From HGM04593 sp045654885 (GTDB taxonomy: Bacteria > Bacteroidota > Bacteroidia > Bacteroidales > Bacteroidaceae): DNA of 64,000 nucleotides. A model generated the notes under the pieces. The model ran no database searches and was not told the DNA's origin. It worked only from the letters and a program-made list of their open reading frames with translations. The first letter of the stretch is position 1; each line of letters opens with the position of its first letter. Below, in pieces: positions 19,071-27,120 of this stretch. Location: positions 1 to 64,000 of the forward strand of contig JAZOOF010000058.1 of NCBI GenBank assembly GCA_045654885.1. The letters are read 5' to 3'. The position numbers and the translations under genes were made by a program.

Positions 19071-19100
19071 TTTGCTATTGGATAAAATGTATTAAATTTG
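19071..19100 (+). promoter_or_regulatory. Promoter upstream of galE
   Basis: TTTG at 19071-19074, 18 nt, then TAAATTTG at 19093-19100, a close match to the Bacteroides -33/-7 consensus. It would give a leader of about 140 nt that contains a degenerate copy of the dispersed palindrome (right half 19177-19204, ending CAGTATGACAC). Confidence 0.6.
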
Positions 19101-19246
19101 CGGAAATGAAATTAACGGTTCAGTGTTGTCTTTTTGACGGCCGACGAGGGGAAATATCCATTTAAGCGGATGTTTAAGATACTTCACTCCGTTCAGTATG
19201 ACACAGAAGAAGAGTATTTACTGATTTCTAAATAATTATAACGAAA

Positions 19247-20263
19247 ATGAAAATCCTATTGACCGGTGGTGCAGGTTTCATTGGAAGCCACACCTTGATT
19301 GAACTTACAGAGGCAGGCCACGAGGCTGTAGTAGTTGACAACCTTGACAACTCGTCTCCCATTTCTTTGAAGCGCGTTGCCAAAATCATTGGCAAGGAGG
19401 TTCCTTTCTACAAGGTAGACATCCGTGACCGCGAAGGTTTGCAGAAGGTGTTCGACGAGCACAAGTTTGATGCATGTATCCACTTTGCAGGTTTGAAGGC
19501 TGTGGGCGAGAGCTGCGCAAAGCCACTTGAGTACTACGAGAACAACATGAACGGTACATTCGTGCTTGTTGATGTTATGCGCAAGAACGGTTGCAAGAAT
19601 ATGATTTTCTCTTGAAGTGCAACAGTTTATGGCGACCCTGCTATAATCCCCATCACCGAGGAGTGTCCAAAGGGCCACTGCACTAACCCTTACGGCCAGA
19701 CAAAGTCTATGCTTGAGGAGGTTTTGATGGATATCCAGAAGGCCGACAACGAGTGGAACATCGTTCTGTTGCGTTACTTCAACCCAATTGGTGCCCACAA
19801 GAGCGGTACAATCGGTGAGAACCCCAACGGTATCCCCAACAACCTTATGCCTTACATCACACAGACTGCTGTTGGCAAGCGTGCCGAGCTTGGAGTGTTC
19901 GGTGACGACTATGACACACACGACGGTACAGGTGTACGCGACTACATCCACGTAGTTGACCTTGCACGTGCTCACGTTGCTGCTTTGAAGGCCATCGTTG
20001 CTAACAAGGGTATCGCAATCTACAACATCGGTACAGGTCACGGTTATTCAGTGCTCGACGTTGTTAAGGCATTTGAGAAGGCTAACGGTGTTCCCGTTCC
20101 TTACGCTATCAAGCCACGCCGTCCGGGTGACATCGCTACTTGCTACTGTAACCCTGCTAAGGCTGAGGCAGAGCTTGGTTGGAAGGCTGAGTTCGGCATT
20201 GAGGAGATGTGCCGCGACAGCTGGAACTGGCAGAAGAACAATCCTAACGGATTCGAGGAGTAA
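19247..20263 (+). pseudogene. galE: UDP-glucose 4-epimerase interrupted by an in-frame TGA
   Basis: Reading from ATG 19247 gives a standard GalE: LTGGAGFIGSHTLIELTEAG (NAD-binding), VDNLDNSS, HFAGLKAVGES, then NMIFS followed by TGA at 19613-19615. The same frame continues SATVYGDP, NPYGQTK (Tyr-Lys pair), LRYFNPIGAHKSG and RDYIHVVDLA to TAA at 20263. The total of 338 codons before the stop is normal for GalE. The TGA sits at the middle Ser of the conserved FSSSATVYG active-site motif; TCA to TGA is a single C-to-G change. The rest is undamaged and strongly codon-biased, so the lesion is recent or a base-calling error. Other genes here use TGA as a normal stop. If real, the Leloir/UDP-galactose epimerase is broken, unless another copy exists elsewhere. 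Confidence 0.85.
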
Positions 20264-20274
20264 TCAACCCCTCA

Positions 20275-20320
20275 TATACAATAAATCAGCACCGCGTCTG
20301 CGGTGCTGATTTATTGTATA
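20275..20320 (+). terminator. Strong intrinsic terminator after galE
   Basis: A 21-bp perfect stem: TATACAATAAATCAGCACCGC begins at 20275 and is mirrored at 20300-20320 around a GTCT loop. The A- and T-rich bases of the stem would serve both directions. It is 12 nt after the galE stop. Confidence 0.9.
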
Positions 20321-20323
20321 GAG

Positions 20324-20414
20324 TGTCATCTCGACAGAGCGTAGCGACGATAGATCTCTTACATATATACGTTAAGTTAACATTTTAGATTTCTCACATA
20401 CGTTCGAAATAACA
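20324..20414. repeat. Dispersed imperfect palindrome, copy B
   Basis: The left end is TGTCATCTCGACAGAGCGTA, continuing to GATCTCT. The right end is AGATTTCTCACATACG, then TTCGAAATAACA. It has the same two-part structure as copies at 10, 53777 and 56071. It sits between the convergent genes galE and the thioredoxin-like gene. Confidence 0.8.
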
Positions 20415-20434
20415 AGTATGGCGAGAAATATTCG

Positions 20435-20613
20435 CGAAATTGTCATCACGGCAGAGCGCAGCTTCCTCGCAAGCACAAAAAAATTGTCCCTCTTTGAAAA
20501 GAGGGACGAGCAACGAAGTTGCGGAGGGAGTTCGAAACCGCCGCGAGGAATCTTTAACTAATCCACTAAATTGATTTTTCAGATTCCTCACATGCGTTCG
20601 GAATGCCACAAGT
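20435..20613. repeat. Second, enlarged palindrome copy with inner hairpin
   Basis: The left half (TGTCATCACGGCAGAGCG) and right half (AGATTCCTCACATGCG) match the dispersed palindrome. They are separated by an inserted segment with a hairpin GTCCCTCTTT/AAAGAGGGAC near 20485-20508 and a GAGCAACGAAGTTGCGGAGG stretch. It may also act as transcription stop for the minus-strand or plus-strand neighbour. Confidence 0.55.
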
Positions 20614-20625
20614 AGATGATTTCTG

Positions 20626-21213
20626 TTACTCTGCCAACATTCCATTTATCTTCTCTACCAATGCAGCAAACTCATCCTCTTTGAACAGGCGGGTGAGCAT
20701 TACAATCCTGCCGTCGCGGTCAATGAGCACGTTACGTGTGATGCCCGACTCGCGCAAGGCATACTGCGCAAAGACATCGGCATTGGTATCCATTGCAATG
20801 GGGTAGGTGGTGCCAACCTCCTGTATGAATGGGATTATATCCTCAAGTGCCTCCTCACGGTCAATGCCCACAAGCACAAAATCCTTGTTATCCTTATTAG
20901 GCTGCCAAATATCGCTCTCAATGTGCGGCATCTCCTTGCGGCACACACCGCACCAACCGGCAGTGAACTGCAGCATCACAACCTTTCCGCATTGCTCGGA
21001 CAGGGTAAATGTAGAGCCATCAGTCATCGGCAGTGTGAAATCGGGGGCAACATCGCCAACCTTTACAATGTATTCATTCTCATAAACAACCTGCTCGGCA
21101 ACCGCGTTTTCAACAACAGGCTGTTCAGCAACTTGCCCGCTCGCTTTCTTGTCACCACCGCAAGATGCAATTACAGCAGCAGCGGCAATTATAGCAATTA
21201 AGTTTCTTCTCAT
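20626..21213 (-). CDS. TlpA-like thiol-disulfide lipoprotein
   Basis: This 195-aa protein has a lipobox VIASC (cysteine near 18), then a linker of about 35 residues and a thioredoxin-fold domain starting VGDVAPDFTLPMTDGSTF. It carries an FTAGWCGVCRKEMPHIE active site with a CGVC redox pair and a cis-Pro region at TYPIAMD. This is the layout of TlpA/ResA/AhpC-TSA-family envelope redox proteins, which reduce disulfides or act in cytochrome maturation. No partner such as CcdA is next to it. It is transcribed convergently with galE and divergently from the patatin gene. Confidence 0.85.
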   Translation of the reverse strand: MRRNLIAIIAAAAVIASCGGDKKASGQVAEQPVVENAVAEQVVYENEYIVKVGDVAPDFTLPMTDGSTFTLSEQCGKVVMLQFTAGWCGVCRKEMPHIESDIWQPNKDNKDFVLVGIDREEALEDIIPFIQEVGTTYPIAMDTNADVFAQYALRESGITRNVLIDRDGRIVMLTRLFKEDEFAALVEKINGMLAE

Positions 21214-21328
21214 AGTAATATTGTTTTACGGTTTTACATATTTTGCAAATATAGAATGTACAGCACAAAATAGAGCATAAAAAACAAGAAAAAACGCGTG
21301 TTTTGTTCATTTTTATCACTTGTTTTAA

Positions 21329-21336
21329 TACATTTG
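21329..21336 (+). promoter_or_regulatory. -7 box only 4 nt before the patatin ATG
   Basis: TACATTTG is a full TAnnTTTG match, with TTTG 23 nt further upstream (21302-21305). Transcription would begin at or within a few bases of ATG 21341, suggesting a leaderless mRNA. Confidence 0.45.
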
Positions 21337-21340
21337 CACT

Positions 21341-22198
21341 ATGAAAAAGAAGAAATTCAAGATAACGGAGAAATCGGGACTAATTCTTGAGGGTGGTGGA
21401 ATGCGCGGCATATTTACCATTGGAGTGCTCGACAACTTTATGGACCGTGGCATACGATTCCCTTATGTAATAGGTGTGAGCGCCGGTGCCTGTAATGGCC
21501 TTTCATATATGTCGCACCAGCGCGGTCGCGCAAAGTATGCCGACATTGACCTGCTAAAGGAGTATGACTACATTGGACTAAAGCACTTGCTCACCAAAGG
21601 TAACATAATGGACTTTGACTTGCTGTTCCACAAGTTCCCCGAGGAGATAAGCCCATACGACTATGACAGGCTGGCCGGCAGCCCCGAACGTTACGAGATG
21701 GTAACCACAAGCTGCCTCACCGGTAAACCATGTTACTTTGAGGAGAAGAGAAATCCCAAGCGCGTGATTGAAATTGTAAAGGCATCGAGCAGCCTGCCTT
21801 TCGTGTGCCCCATTGCATACGTTGACGGCGAGCCCATGCTCGATGGCGGCATTTCCGATTCCATCCCTCTTGAACGCGCTATGTCACAGGGATATGACAA
21901 CAACCTTGTAGTGCTCACACGCAACTATGGCTACCGCAAGCCACAAAAGGCTACAAAGGTGCCGTTCTTCTTCTACCGCAAATACCCCAAGGTAAAGGAC
22001 GCCATACGTGGCCGCAATGCAATGTATAACCGCCAGATGGAGCTTGTTGAAACCATGGAGAGCGAAGGCAGGGTAGAGGTTCTGCGCCCCGTGAAGCCGG
22101 TTGAGGTAGCCCGCATTGAACGTGACATTGAGAAACTGCTTGCGCTGTACCAGGAGGGGTATGACCTCGCCGCACAGATTGAGTTTGAGATGGAGTAA
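21341..22198 (+). CDS. Patatin-like phospholipase
   Basis: This 285-aa protein has no signal peptide. It carries the oxyanion-hole loop LEGGGMRG at residues 16-23, the nucleophile elbow GVSAG near residue 45, and the catalytic aspartate in LDGGISDSIP near 168. Together these give an intact Ser-Asp dyad of the patatin/RssA family of cytoplasmic lipid acyl hydrolases. The length matches the YjjU-like bacterial subgroup. The start is set by the conserved KITEKSGLILEGGG beginning. It is a single gene with a close -7 box and its own terminator. The substrate is unknown. Confidence 0.88.
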   Translation: MKKKKFKITEKSGLILEGGGMRGIFTIGVLDNFMDRGIRFPYVIGVSAGACNGLSYMSHQRGRAKYADIDLLKEYDYIGLKHLLTKGNIMDFDLLFHKFPEEISPYDYDRLAGSPERYEMVTTSCLTGKPCYFEEKRNPKRVIEIVKASSSLPFVCPIAYVDGEPMLDGGISDSIPLERAMSQGYDNNLVVLTRNYGYRKPQKATKVPFFFYRKYPKVKDAIRGRNAMYNRQMELVETMESEGRVEVLRPVKPVEVARIERDIEKLLALYQEGYDLAAQIEFEME

Positions 22199-22226
22199 CT
22201 ACAAACAACGCCATCCACTTATAGAC

Positions 22227-22264
22227 AAATAGCGTTCCAAACCTTATGGCTTGGAACGCTATTT
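22227..22264. terminator. Bidirectional intrinsic terminator
   Basis: A 14-bp stem pairs AAATAGCGTTCCAA (22227-22240) with TTGGAACGCTATTT (22251-22264). It lies between the convergent patatin and BspA-like genes, with A/T runs on both sides. Confidence 0.85.
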
Positions 22265-22281
22265 TCAATTATATATAGTTC

Positions 22282-23784
22282 TTAGTTGGTTACAGGACGT
22301 ATAGGCAACAATGTGTTGCGATACGAGATATAAAATCCTACGGTATTCTTATCTAAGTCATAACCAAAGCAAATTGCAGCATCATTGGGTTCATCTCTTT
22401 GATAAGAGGTGCTGCTCCAACAATAGTATATTGGCAAGAATATGTAATTGCCGTTGGGGCCATAGACCTTAAACACACTCTCTCCATTGTATGTATCTGT
22501 GTACCATTCACATTCACTAACCAATTCGTTAAATTCAATATATGTAGGCATACGCCAACTACCGCCCAATTGAGCACGTGCAGCATCATATTTTGCATTG
22601 CCCGAAATATCATCGCCAACGTTCACGTATTTCGTGTTGTTGACCATTGATGTTGTTGTCTCACCCCAATAGTAAAGGTCACCCAACTCCTCAGGGGTTG
22701 CTGCACCAAGGTTGCAGGTTGCCCATTTTACACCACTTGACAATCCCAAATCGACATAATTGCCTTTTGCAGGCTCGTTCTGGGTTATCTTGTCGGCATA
22801 ATATGCAACATAGCCATAGCTGCTTGAACCTTTAGTGAAACGCAACTTTGATTTATTGATAACTGTCTTCAGGTTATTACATCCATAGAAAGCATCAGTA
22901 CCGATAGTTGTGACACTGCTACCGATAGTAACACTCTTGAGAGCTATACAATTCTTGAAAGCTCTCCCATCTATAGTTGTAACTTTATCGGGAATCACAA
23001 TGCTGCCCAATGCATCGCAACTGCAGAAAGCCTCTGAACCTATAGTAACAAGAGTTTTTGGAAGCGTTACACTCGCAAGCCTGTCACAATCTTCGAACGC
23101 GCGACTTTCTATTTCTGTTACGCCTTCGGGAATTGCGATACTTTTAATATTATCACAATCAGAGAAAGCATACTCTCCAATTGTTGTTACGCTATTGCCG
23201 ATGGTTACACTTGCCAATGTTTTTATATTATAGAACGGAGAAAAACCAGAAGAATAATCTGTATTATAAGATAAATTACGACCTAAATACAAAGTTTCCA
23301 AAGGGCAATCATAGAACAGGCCTTCACCGTATGTATTATACCCTAAAGACAATGTACCTTTTCCATCCTCAATGCGTAATACCTTTAACGATGTACAGCC
23401 ATTGAACGCATAATTTCCAATGCTTGTTACGCTGTTAGGGATTACAACTTTTGTAAGCCCGTAGCAACCACTGAACGCTGAACCTCCAATGCTTGTTACC
23501 CCCTTGGGAATTGTCACGTTTGTCACATTATCACAGTATTCAAAATAAGGGTAGAAATGCGTAATCTTACCCTTGACAACCACCTTGCCAACACCATCGG
23601 TATATGTATTGCTGATTACGTGCATGCCAGAGTAGCCTGTACTGATGTCGGCAACCTCGTTGTCATTGGTTGTATAGTTGATAACTGTGTATGTGCCACC
23701 CTCTACAAGGTCAATCTCTTCGTAACAGCCGGTTAAGATACCCAAAGCCACAATGGCTGCAAATATGTTCAAAAATTTTTTCAT
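22282..23784 (-). CDS. BspA-type leucine-rich-repeat lipoprotein with Fib_succ_major-like C-terminus
   Basis: This 500-aa lipoprotein has lipobox ILTGC (cysteine near 20). Residues about 85-330 contain repeats of the BspA/TpLRR kind, for example VTIPKGVTSIGGSAFSGC and VVIPNSVTSIGNYAFNGC, about 23 residues each. From about residue 345 it changes to YVDLGLSSGVKWATCNLGA and DLYYWGET, then WSSTSYQRDEPNDAAICF, which matches the Fibrobacter succinogenes major paralogous domain found on many Bacteroidales surface proteins. A surface adhesin role is known for BspA itself; here it is inferred. It is the third gene of an operon with two envelope genes (10 and 26 nt gaps). Confidence 0.87.
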   Translation of the reverse strand: MKKFLNIFAAIVALGILTGCYEEIDLVEGGTYTVINYTTNDNEVADISTGYSGMHVISNTYTDGVGKVVVKGKITHFYPYFEYCDNVTNVTIPKGVTSIGGSAFSGCYGLTKVVIPNSVTSIGNYAFNGCTSLKVLRIEDGKGTLSLGYNTYGEGLFYDCPLETLYLGRNLSYNTDYSSGFSPFYNIKTLASVTIGNSVTTIGEYAFSDCDNIKSIAIPEGVTEIESRAFEDCDRLASVTLPKTLVTIGSEAFCSCDALGSIVIPDKVTTIDGRAFKNCIALKSVTIGSSVTTIGTDAFYGCNNLKTVINKSKLRFTKGSSSYGYVAYYADKITQNEPAKGNYVDLGLSSGVKWATCNLGAATPEELGDLYYWGETTTSMVNNTKYVNVGDDISGNAKYDAARAQLGGSWRMPTYIEFNELVSECEWYTDTYNGESVFKVYGPNGNYIFLPIYYCWSSTSYQRDEPNDAAICFGYDLDKNTVGFYISYRNTLLPIRPVTN

Positions 23785-23794
23785 AACAGCTCAT

Positions 23795-24502
23795 TTAAAA
23801 AGTACAACCTAATTTAATGGCAAAATCACACGTGGTTTTCTGGTATATCTGCGCGTGGGTGGAATCGGAGAACCTCAATCGTGGTACCCCGTAAATGGTT
23901 GCACCAAGCTGCAGGTTAATGCTTGCGCGCGATGTAAGGCGCACATCAAGACCAAATGCCGGTTCAAAGAGATATGTGACAAACTCGATGGTCTCGGAAT
24001 ACAAAGTGTAATCATCACTATCGTTCAACATTATTGTCATTGCAGGTAATCCAAATTTCGCACCGGCCGAAAAGGCAAAGAATGGCAGACAACGTTTCTT
24101 GCCCAGATATGCTCGGGCATGGGCATAAAGCGGTATGGAATACATATTGCGCAGTTCATAATCGTTAAAGTCCGTTGTACGTACTTTATAATCATCCCAA
24201 TCACCGTCATCGTCATAGTTCAATCCAATACCGGCTCCGGCAAAAAAGCGGTTATTGAAACGATAACCGTAAATATAGTCAATTTCACCCCGGAAGTAAT
24301 CGAAATCTGTACCGCCCATTAAAGTGACCGAGTGCTGAAAACCGGGTTTCACCGGTTCTATCTTCTTTTTAGGCTTCTTCTCCTTTTTGTGGTAGGTAAG
24401 TTTCCTCACCACCATACCTCCCTGCACCTTGTTCTGTGCAAATATATCGCTACCAGGCAGCAACACAGCAAAGAAGAGTGCCAAAATCAAAATCCGTTTC
24501 AT
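23795..24502 (-). CDS. Outer-membrane beta-barrel protein
   Basis: This 235-aa protein has a signal peptide (MKRILILALFFAVLLPGSDIFAQ). A basic linker KKEKKPKKKIEPVKPG precedes a barrel-like domain with alternating strands (GYRFNNRFFAGAGIGLNYD, YSIPLYAHARAYLG, FAFSAGAKFGLP). It ends in DFAIKLGCTF, with the terminal Phe typical of outer-membrane barrels. No specific family is recognised. It lies in the middle of a three-gene operon, 26 nt after the lipoprotein gene and 10 nt before the BspA-like gene. Confidence 0.7.
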   Translation of the reverse strand: MKRILILALFFAVLLPGSDIFAQNKVQGGMVVRKLTYHKKEKKPKKKIEPVKPGFQHSVTLMGGTDFDYFRGEIDYIYGYRFNNRFFAGAGIGLNYDDDGDWDDYKVRTTDFNDYELRNMYSIPLYAHARAYLGKKRCLPFFAFSAGAKFGLPAMTIMLNDSDDYTLYSETIEFVTYLFEPAFGLDVRLTSRASINLQLGATIYGVPRLRFSDSTHAQIYQKTTCDFAIKLGCTF

Positions 24503-24528
24503 AAGATAGGGAATTTATGGATTGGGAA

Positions 24529-25053
24529 TTATTCCACTTTTGTGGTTGTGACATTAAGTTTCTTTTCGGGCGAAGCAATTATTTCGTCTACAGCATTGCC
24601 TTTGCCAGCACGTACCAAATTGAGTTTTTCCATTACCTTTATGTCTTGCTCGCTTACGTTACGGAATTTCACATAACGTGCAGGGTAGCCGGTTACGGTG
24701 ATTTCAAGTCGGTCGTCCTTTGTCACCACGTCTATTGTAGTACCAACAAGAATATCGGCATTGTGTGCCTGTGCTGCACGTGAGAGAGCGATTTTCTTAA
24801 GCTCGGGCATCTCGTCAATACGTTTGTTGTTAACTTCAAGGTTCGCAAACATCTCCTTCTCGGTATAGGTTATCTTTTTATCCGATACCTCAACGTCTGC
24901 AATCAGTGGGGTAGACAACAGTGTATGTTCAGCCTCAAGGACACGTGCCGAAGACTCCATGTAGTCAATGAGTTCAGTAACGTAAAACTGGCTGGTTGAG
25001 CAACTTGCCAAAGTCATGGCGAGAACTACAAATGAAAAACATAGCTTTTTCAT
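24529..25053 (-). CDS. Small lipoprotein of unknown function
   Basis: This 174-aa protein starts at ATG 25053, which begins the lipoprotein signal MKKLCFSFVVLAMTLASC; the longer frame would add 27 residues without signal character. The body has an amphipathic middle (AEHTLLSTPLIADVEVSDKK) and ends with SPEKKLNVTTTKVE. ALSRAAQAHNADILVGTTI followed by a V-T-V-T-G-Y-P-A-R-Y-V-K-F run recalls small envelope proteins encoded with barrels, but I cannot name the family. It is probably the first gene of the operon ending at 22282. The rod-shaped RNA lies about 80 nt upstream. Confidence 0.65.
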   Translation of the reverse strand: MKKLCFSFVVLAMTLASCSTSQFYVTELIDYMESSARVLEAEHTLLSTPLIADVEVSDKKITYTEKEMFANLEVNNKRIDEMPELKKIALSRAAQAHNADILVGTTIDVVTKDDRLEITVTGYPARYVKFRNVSEQDIKVMEKLNLVRAGKGNAVDEIIASPEKKLNVTTTKVE

Positions 25054-25133
25054 AGTAAATAGTGTTTTGTGTGCCCGCAGACTCCATGTGCGAACTATTG
25101 GTATAAAGAAAAGTGTGGAGCCTTTTTCGTTCA

Positions 25134-25298
25134 TTAAGTAGGAGGTTGTGGAAAGACCTTAACAGAAATAAACGATGCAATACCCCACACTTGAATAGTA
25201 TGATATACGCCAAAGAGGGCGTAGACGCATAGCTACACAAGAAGAGAGTGCTGTCCGTCGCCTTTCTGTTGTTGAAAACTTCCACATTTCCTACTTAA
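25134..25298. ncRNA. 6S-RNA-like rod-shaped structured RNA
   Basis: The 165-nt segment folds end to end into one irregular rod. TTAAGTAGGA (25134-25143) pairs with TCCTACTTAA (25289-25298). GTGGAA (25148-25153) pairs with TTCCAC (25280-25285). AACAGAAA (25161-25168) pairs with TTTCTGTT (25263-25270). CGATG (25173-25177) pairs with CGTCG (25256-25260). A central bubble follows (25178-25189 and 25242-25255). Then CTTG pairs with CAAG, TAGTATG with CATAGCTA, and an apical TACGCC/GGCGTA stem closes on a 6-nt loop. A long closing stem, central bubble and terminal stem-loop at this length are the hallmarks of 6S RNA. The strand cannot be fixed by eye and no full promoter was found on either side. 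Confidence 0.55.
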
Positions 25299-25452
25299 GG
25301 CTTAATCGAAAAACACTTTCGTAAAATATGTCTGCCGGGGAGTAAAAACGCCCGACAAGGCAAATTTAGAAAATATTTTTAAAACGGACAACACCCCCAT
25401 TGGGATATTGCATAAAAAAAGAAAAGGCTCACTGTTGTGAAAGAGGGAGAAC
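25299..25452. other. Intergenic spacer between the rod RNA and dus
   Basis: No gene is supported. It contains a short hairpin CGAAA/TTTCG near 25308-25322, and a TAAATTTG -7-like box on the minus strand near 25361-25368 that could serve the minus-strand direction. Confidence 0.3.
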
Positions 25453-26382
25453 TCAATAGTTTACCAGTCCTTCGTTGACAGCATTCATGTATTTTTCTAT
25501 TGTTGTAGCTTTGAGTATTGCTTTCTTGTCGCGCTTGAGCATGGCTGGGAGCAAGTATTCCCAATAGGGTTTCATCTTGCCAAGGAACTGGGTGTTGCCT
25601 TGCAGGCGCGGGGTTAGCTGGCGGAACATTTCGTCGTGCATGCGGCGCACAAGGTTACTTTGCTCGGCATTTGTGAGTTCGCACCCCTCGCGATATTCAA
25701 TGCCAAGTGCAGGGTTGGCAAGCAGTCCACGGCCAAGCATAATGCCCTTCAATGCGGGAAACTGCTGCTCAATGCGTTGGATGTCGGCCAAAGTGCAAAG
25801 GTCGCCATTATATATCACCGGATGTTTGCACGCTGCATAGAACTCGACAAACGCATCAACATCCACAGGCTTTTTGTACTGCTCGACACCCAGGCGCGGG
25901 TGCATTGTAACATGGCGTAATGGTGTATCGTTGATAATTGGCAGCAGCTCTTTCCACTCATCCTTGCTGTTGCAGCCAAGTCGCATCTTCACAGAGAAGG
26001 AAAACTCGGGATGCAGTGCAACCTCTTTCATCAAATCGGCAACAAGGTCGGGGTAGGGCAACAGGCCTGCTCCATGACGCTTGCGCATTTGCAACGGGAA
26101 CGAACAACCCATGTTTATATCTACGCGATTGTAGCCTTCACCGGCTATAAGGTCAAGCAAAGGACGCATCTCGTCGGGGGTAGCAGCAATTATCTGCGGT
26201 ACAAGATTGTTGATACTGTTGTTCTTGCGCTCAATGTCGCGGATATCCTTGTTGCGTATCTCGCCATGCTCATAGCGCAGGAATGGGGTATAGTAACCAT
26301 CAATGCCACCAAACACCACACTGTGTACATTGCGCCACACAGCCTCGGTAAATCCTTGAAGTGGTGCAGAGTAAATTTTCAT
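25453..26382 (-). CDS. tRNA-dihydrouridine synthase
   Basis: This 309-aa protein is a full-length Dus-family FMN enzyme that reduces uridine in the tRNA D-loop. It opens with the TIM-barrel FMN motif MKIYSAPLQGFTEAVWRN, has the catalytic-cysteine motif VDINMGCSFPLQMRKRHGAG near residues 93-112, the SVKMRLG strand, the MHPRLGVEQYKKP segment, VIYNGDLCTLADI and IMLGRGLLANPAL. Subfamily assignment (DusA, B or C) is not certain by eye. It appears to be monocistronic. Confidence 0.92.
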   Translation of the reverse strand: MKIYSAPLQGFTEAVWRNVHSVVFGGIDGYYTPFLRYEHGEIRNKDIRDIERKNNSINNLVPQIIAATPDEMRPLLDLIAGEGYNRVDINMGCSFPLQMRKRHGAGLLPYPDLVADLMKEVALHPEFSFSVKMRLGCNSKDEWKELLPIINDTPLRHVTMHPRLGVEQYKKPVDVDAFVEFYAACKHPVIYNGDLCTLADIQRIEQQFPALKGIMLGRGLLANPALGIEYREGCELTNAEQSNLVRRMHDEMFRQLTPRLQGNTQFLGKMKPYWEYLLPAMLKRDKKAILKATTIEKYMNAVNEGLVNY

Positions 26383-26482
26383 AAAACATACCGGTTTATG
26401 GTAGCGAATATACTGTTTTTATATAACAATCATATACGTAATTCAAATTAATTCAATAACTTTGAAAAAAAATCACATATCT

Positions 26483-27082
26483 ATGAAAACGGTAAAGTAT
26501 TTTCTCATTGATTTGGCGATCTGTTTACTTATTTCCCAGCCTTGTTTTTTCCTTTGTGACTACCTGAACCAAAAAGGAGCTATCGACTGGCTTGATATTC
26601 AGATTGCATTGAGCAGTTTTGCAATTATAGCATTGATTGCATATATATTGATTGGACGACGAAAGAAAGATACAAAGATTGCCGGCATTTTGAATAATGT
26701 GGCTATTTTGGCTCTTGCATCCACGGTTATATATGGTGTCTTTATGATTCTTGAATGGCTGTTCCCCGATAATGCAGACAGCTGCTTTACCGGCAATTGG
26801 GTGCAGTGGTTCCCTGTGAGCATTTCAATTGCTACATTCTTGCATCTGCAGGAGAGACGCAGGGCCGAAAAATACAGAAATGAGAATGACCTTGTTGTTG
26901 CTGCCGAATGCCGTGACAGGGGAGAGGCCGAAGCGCTGCGTGCCATGCTTGAAGGAAAAGGCATAAAGGCTATGGCAGTGGAAAAGGGTAGCCCAATGTA
27001 TATTGACAGTGCAAAGGGATTGCCTGTGCAGGTGCAGGTTATGGGCAAGGATTTGCAGAGTGCCCAAAGGATTATTAAGTAA
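26483..27082 (+). CDS. Membrane protein with C-terminal DUF2007-like domain
   Basis: This 199-aa protein uses ATG 26483; an upstream in-frame TTG would sit inside the -7 box TAACTTTG (26457-26464). Three or four hydrophobic helices occupy residues 1-120 (YFLIDLAICLLISQPCFFL, SSFAIIALIAYILIG, VAILALASTVIYGVFMIL). A cytoplasmic domain follows: LVVAAECRDRGEAEALRAML, then GIKAMAVEKGSP and LPVQVQVMGKDLQSAQRII. That ferredoxin-like pattern matches DUF2007 (putative signal-transducing protein), here tethered to the membrane. The next gene starts 38 nt downstream on the same strand. Confidence 0.65.
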   Translation: MKTVKYFLIDLAICLLISQPCFFLCDYLNQKGAIDWLDIQIALSSFAIIALIAYILIGRRKKDTKIAGILNNVAILALASTVIYGVFMILEWLFPDNADSCFTGNWVQWFPVSISIATFLHLQERRRAEKYRNENDLVVAAECRDRGEAEALRAMLEGKGIKAMAVEKGSPMYIDSAKGLPVQVQVMGKDLQSAQRIIK

Positions 27083-27120
27083 TTGCGTGTCTCCTATACC
27101 TTATTATATATAATACTGTG

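Noticed and set aside
19613..19615. TGA as a recoded amino acid in galE
   Set aside because: The TonB receptor (5381), the SDR (12217) and the first DUF2975 gene (58070) all end in TGA at sensible positions, and the codon matches a conserved serine, not a selenocysteine site.
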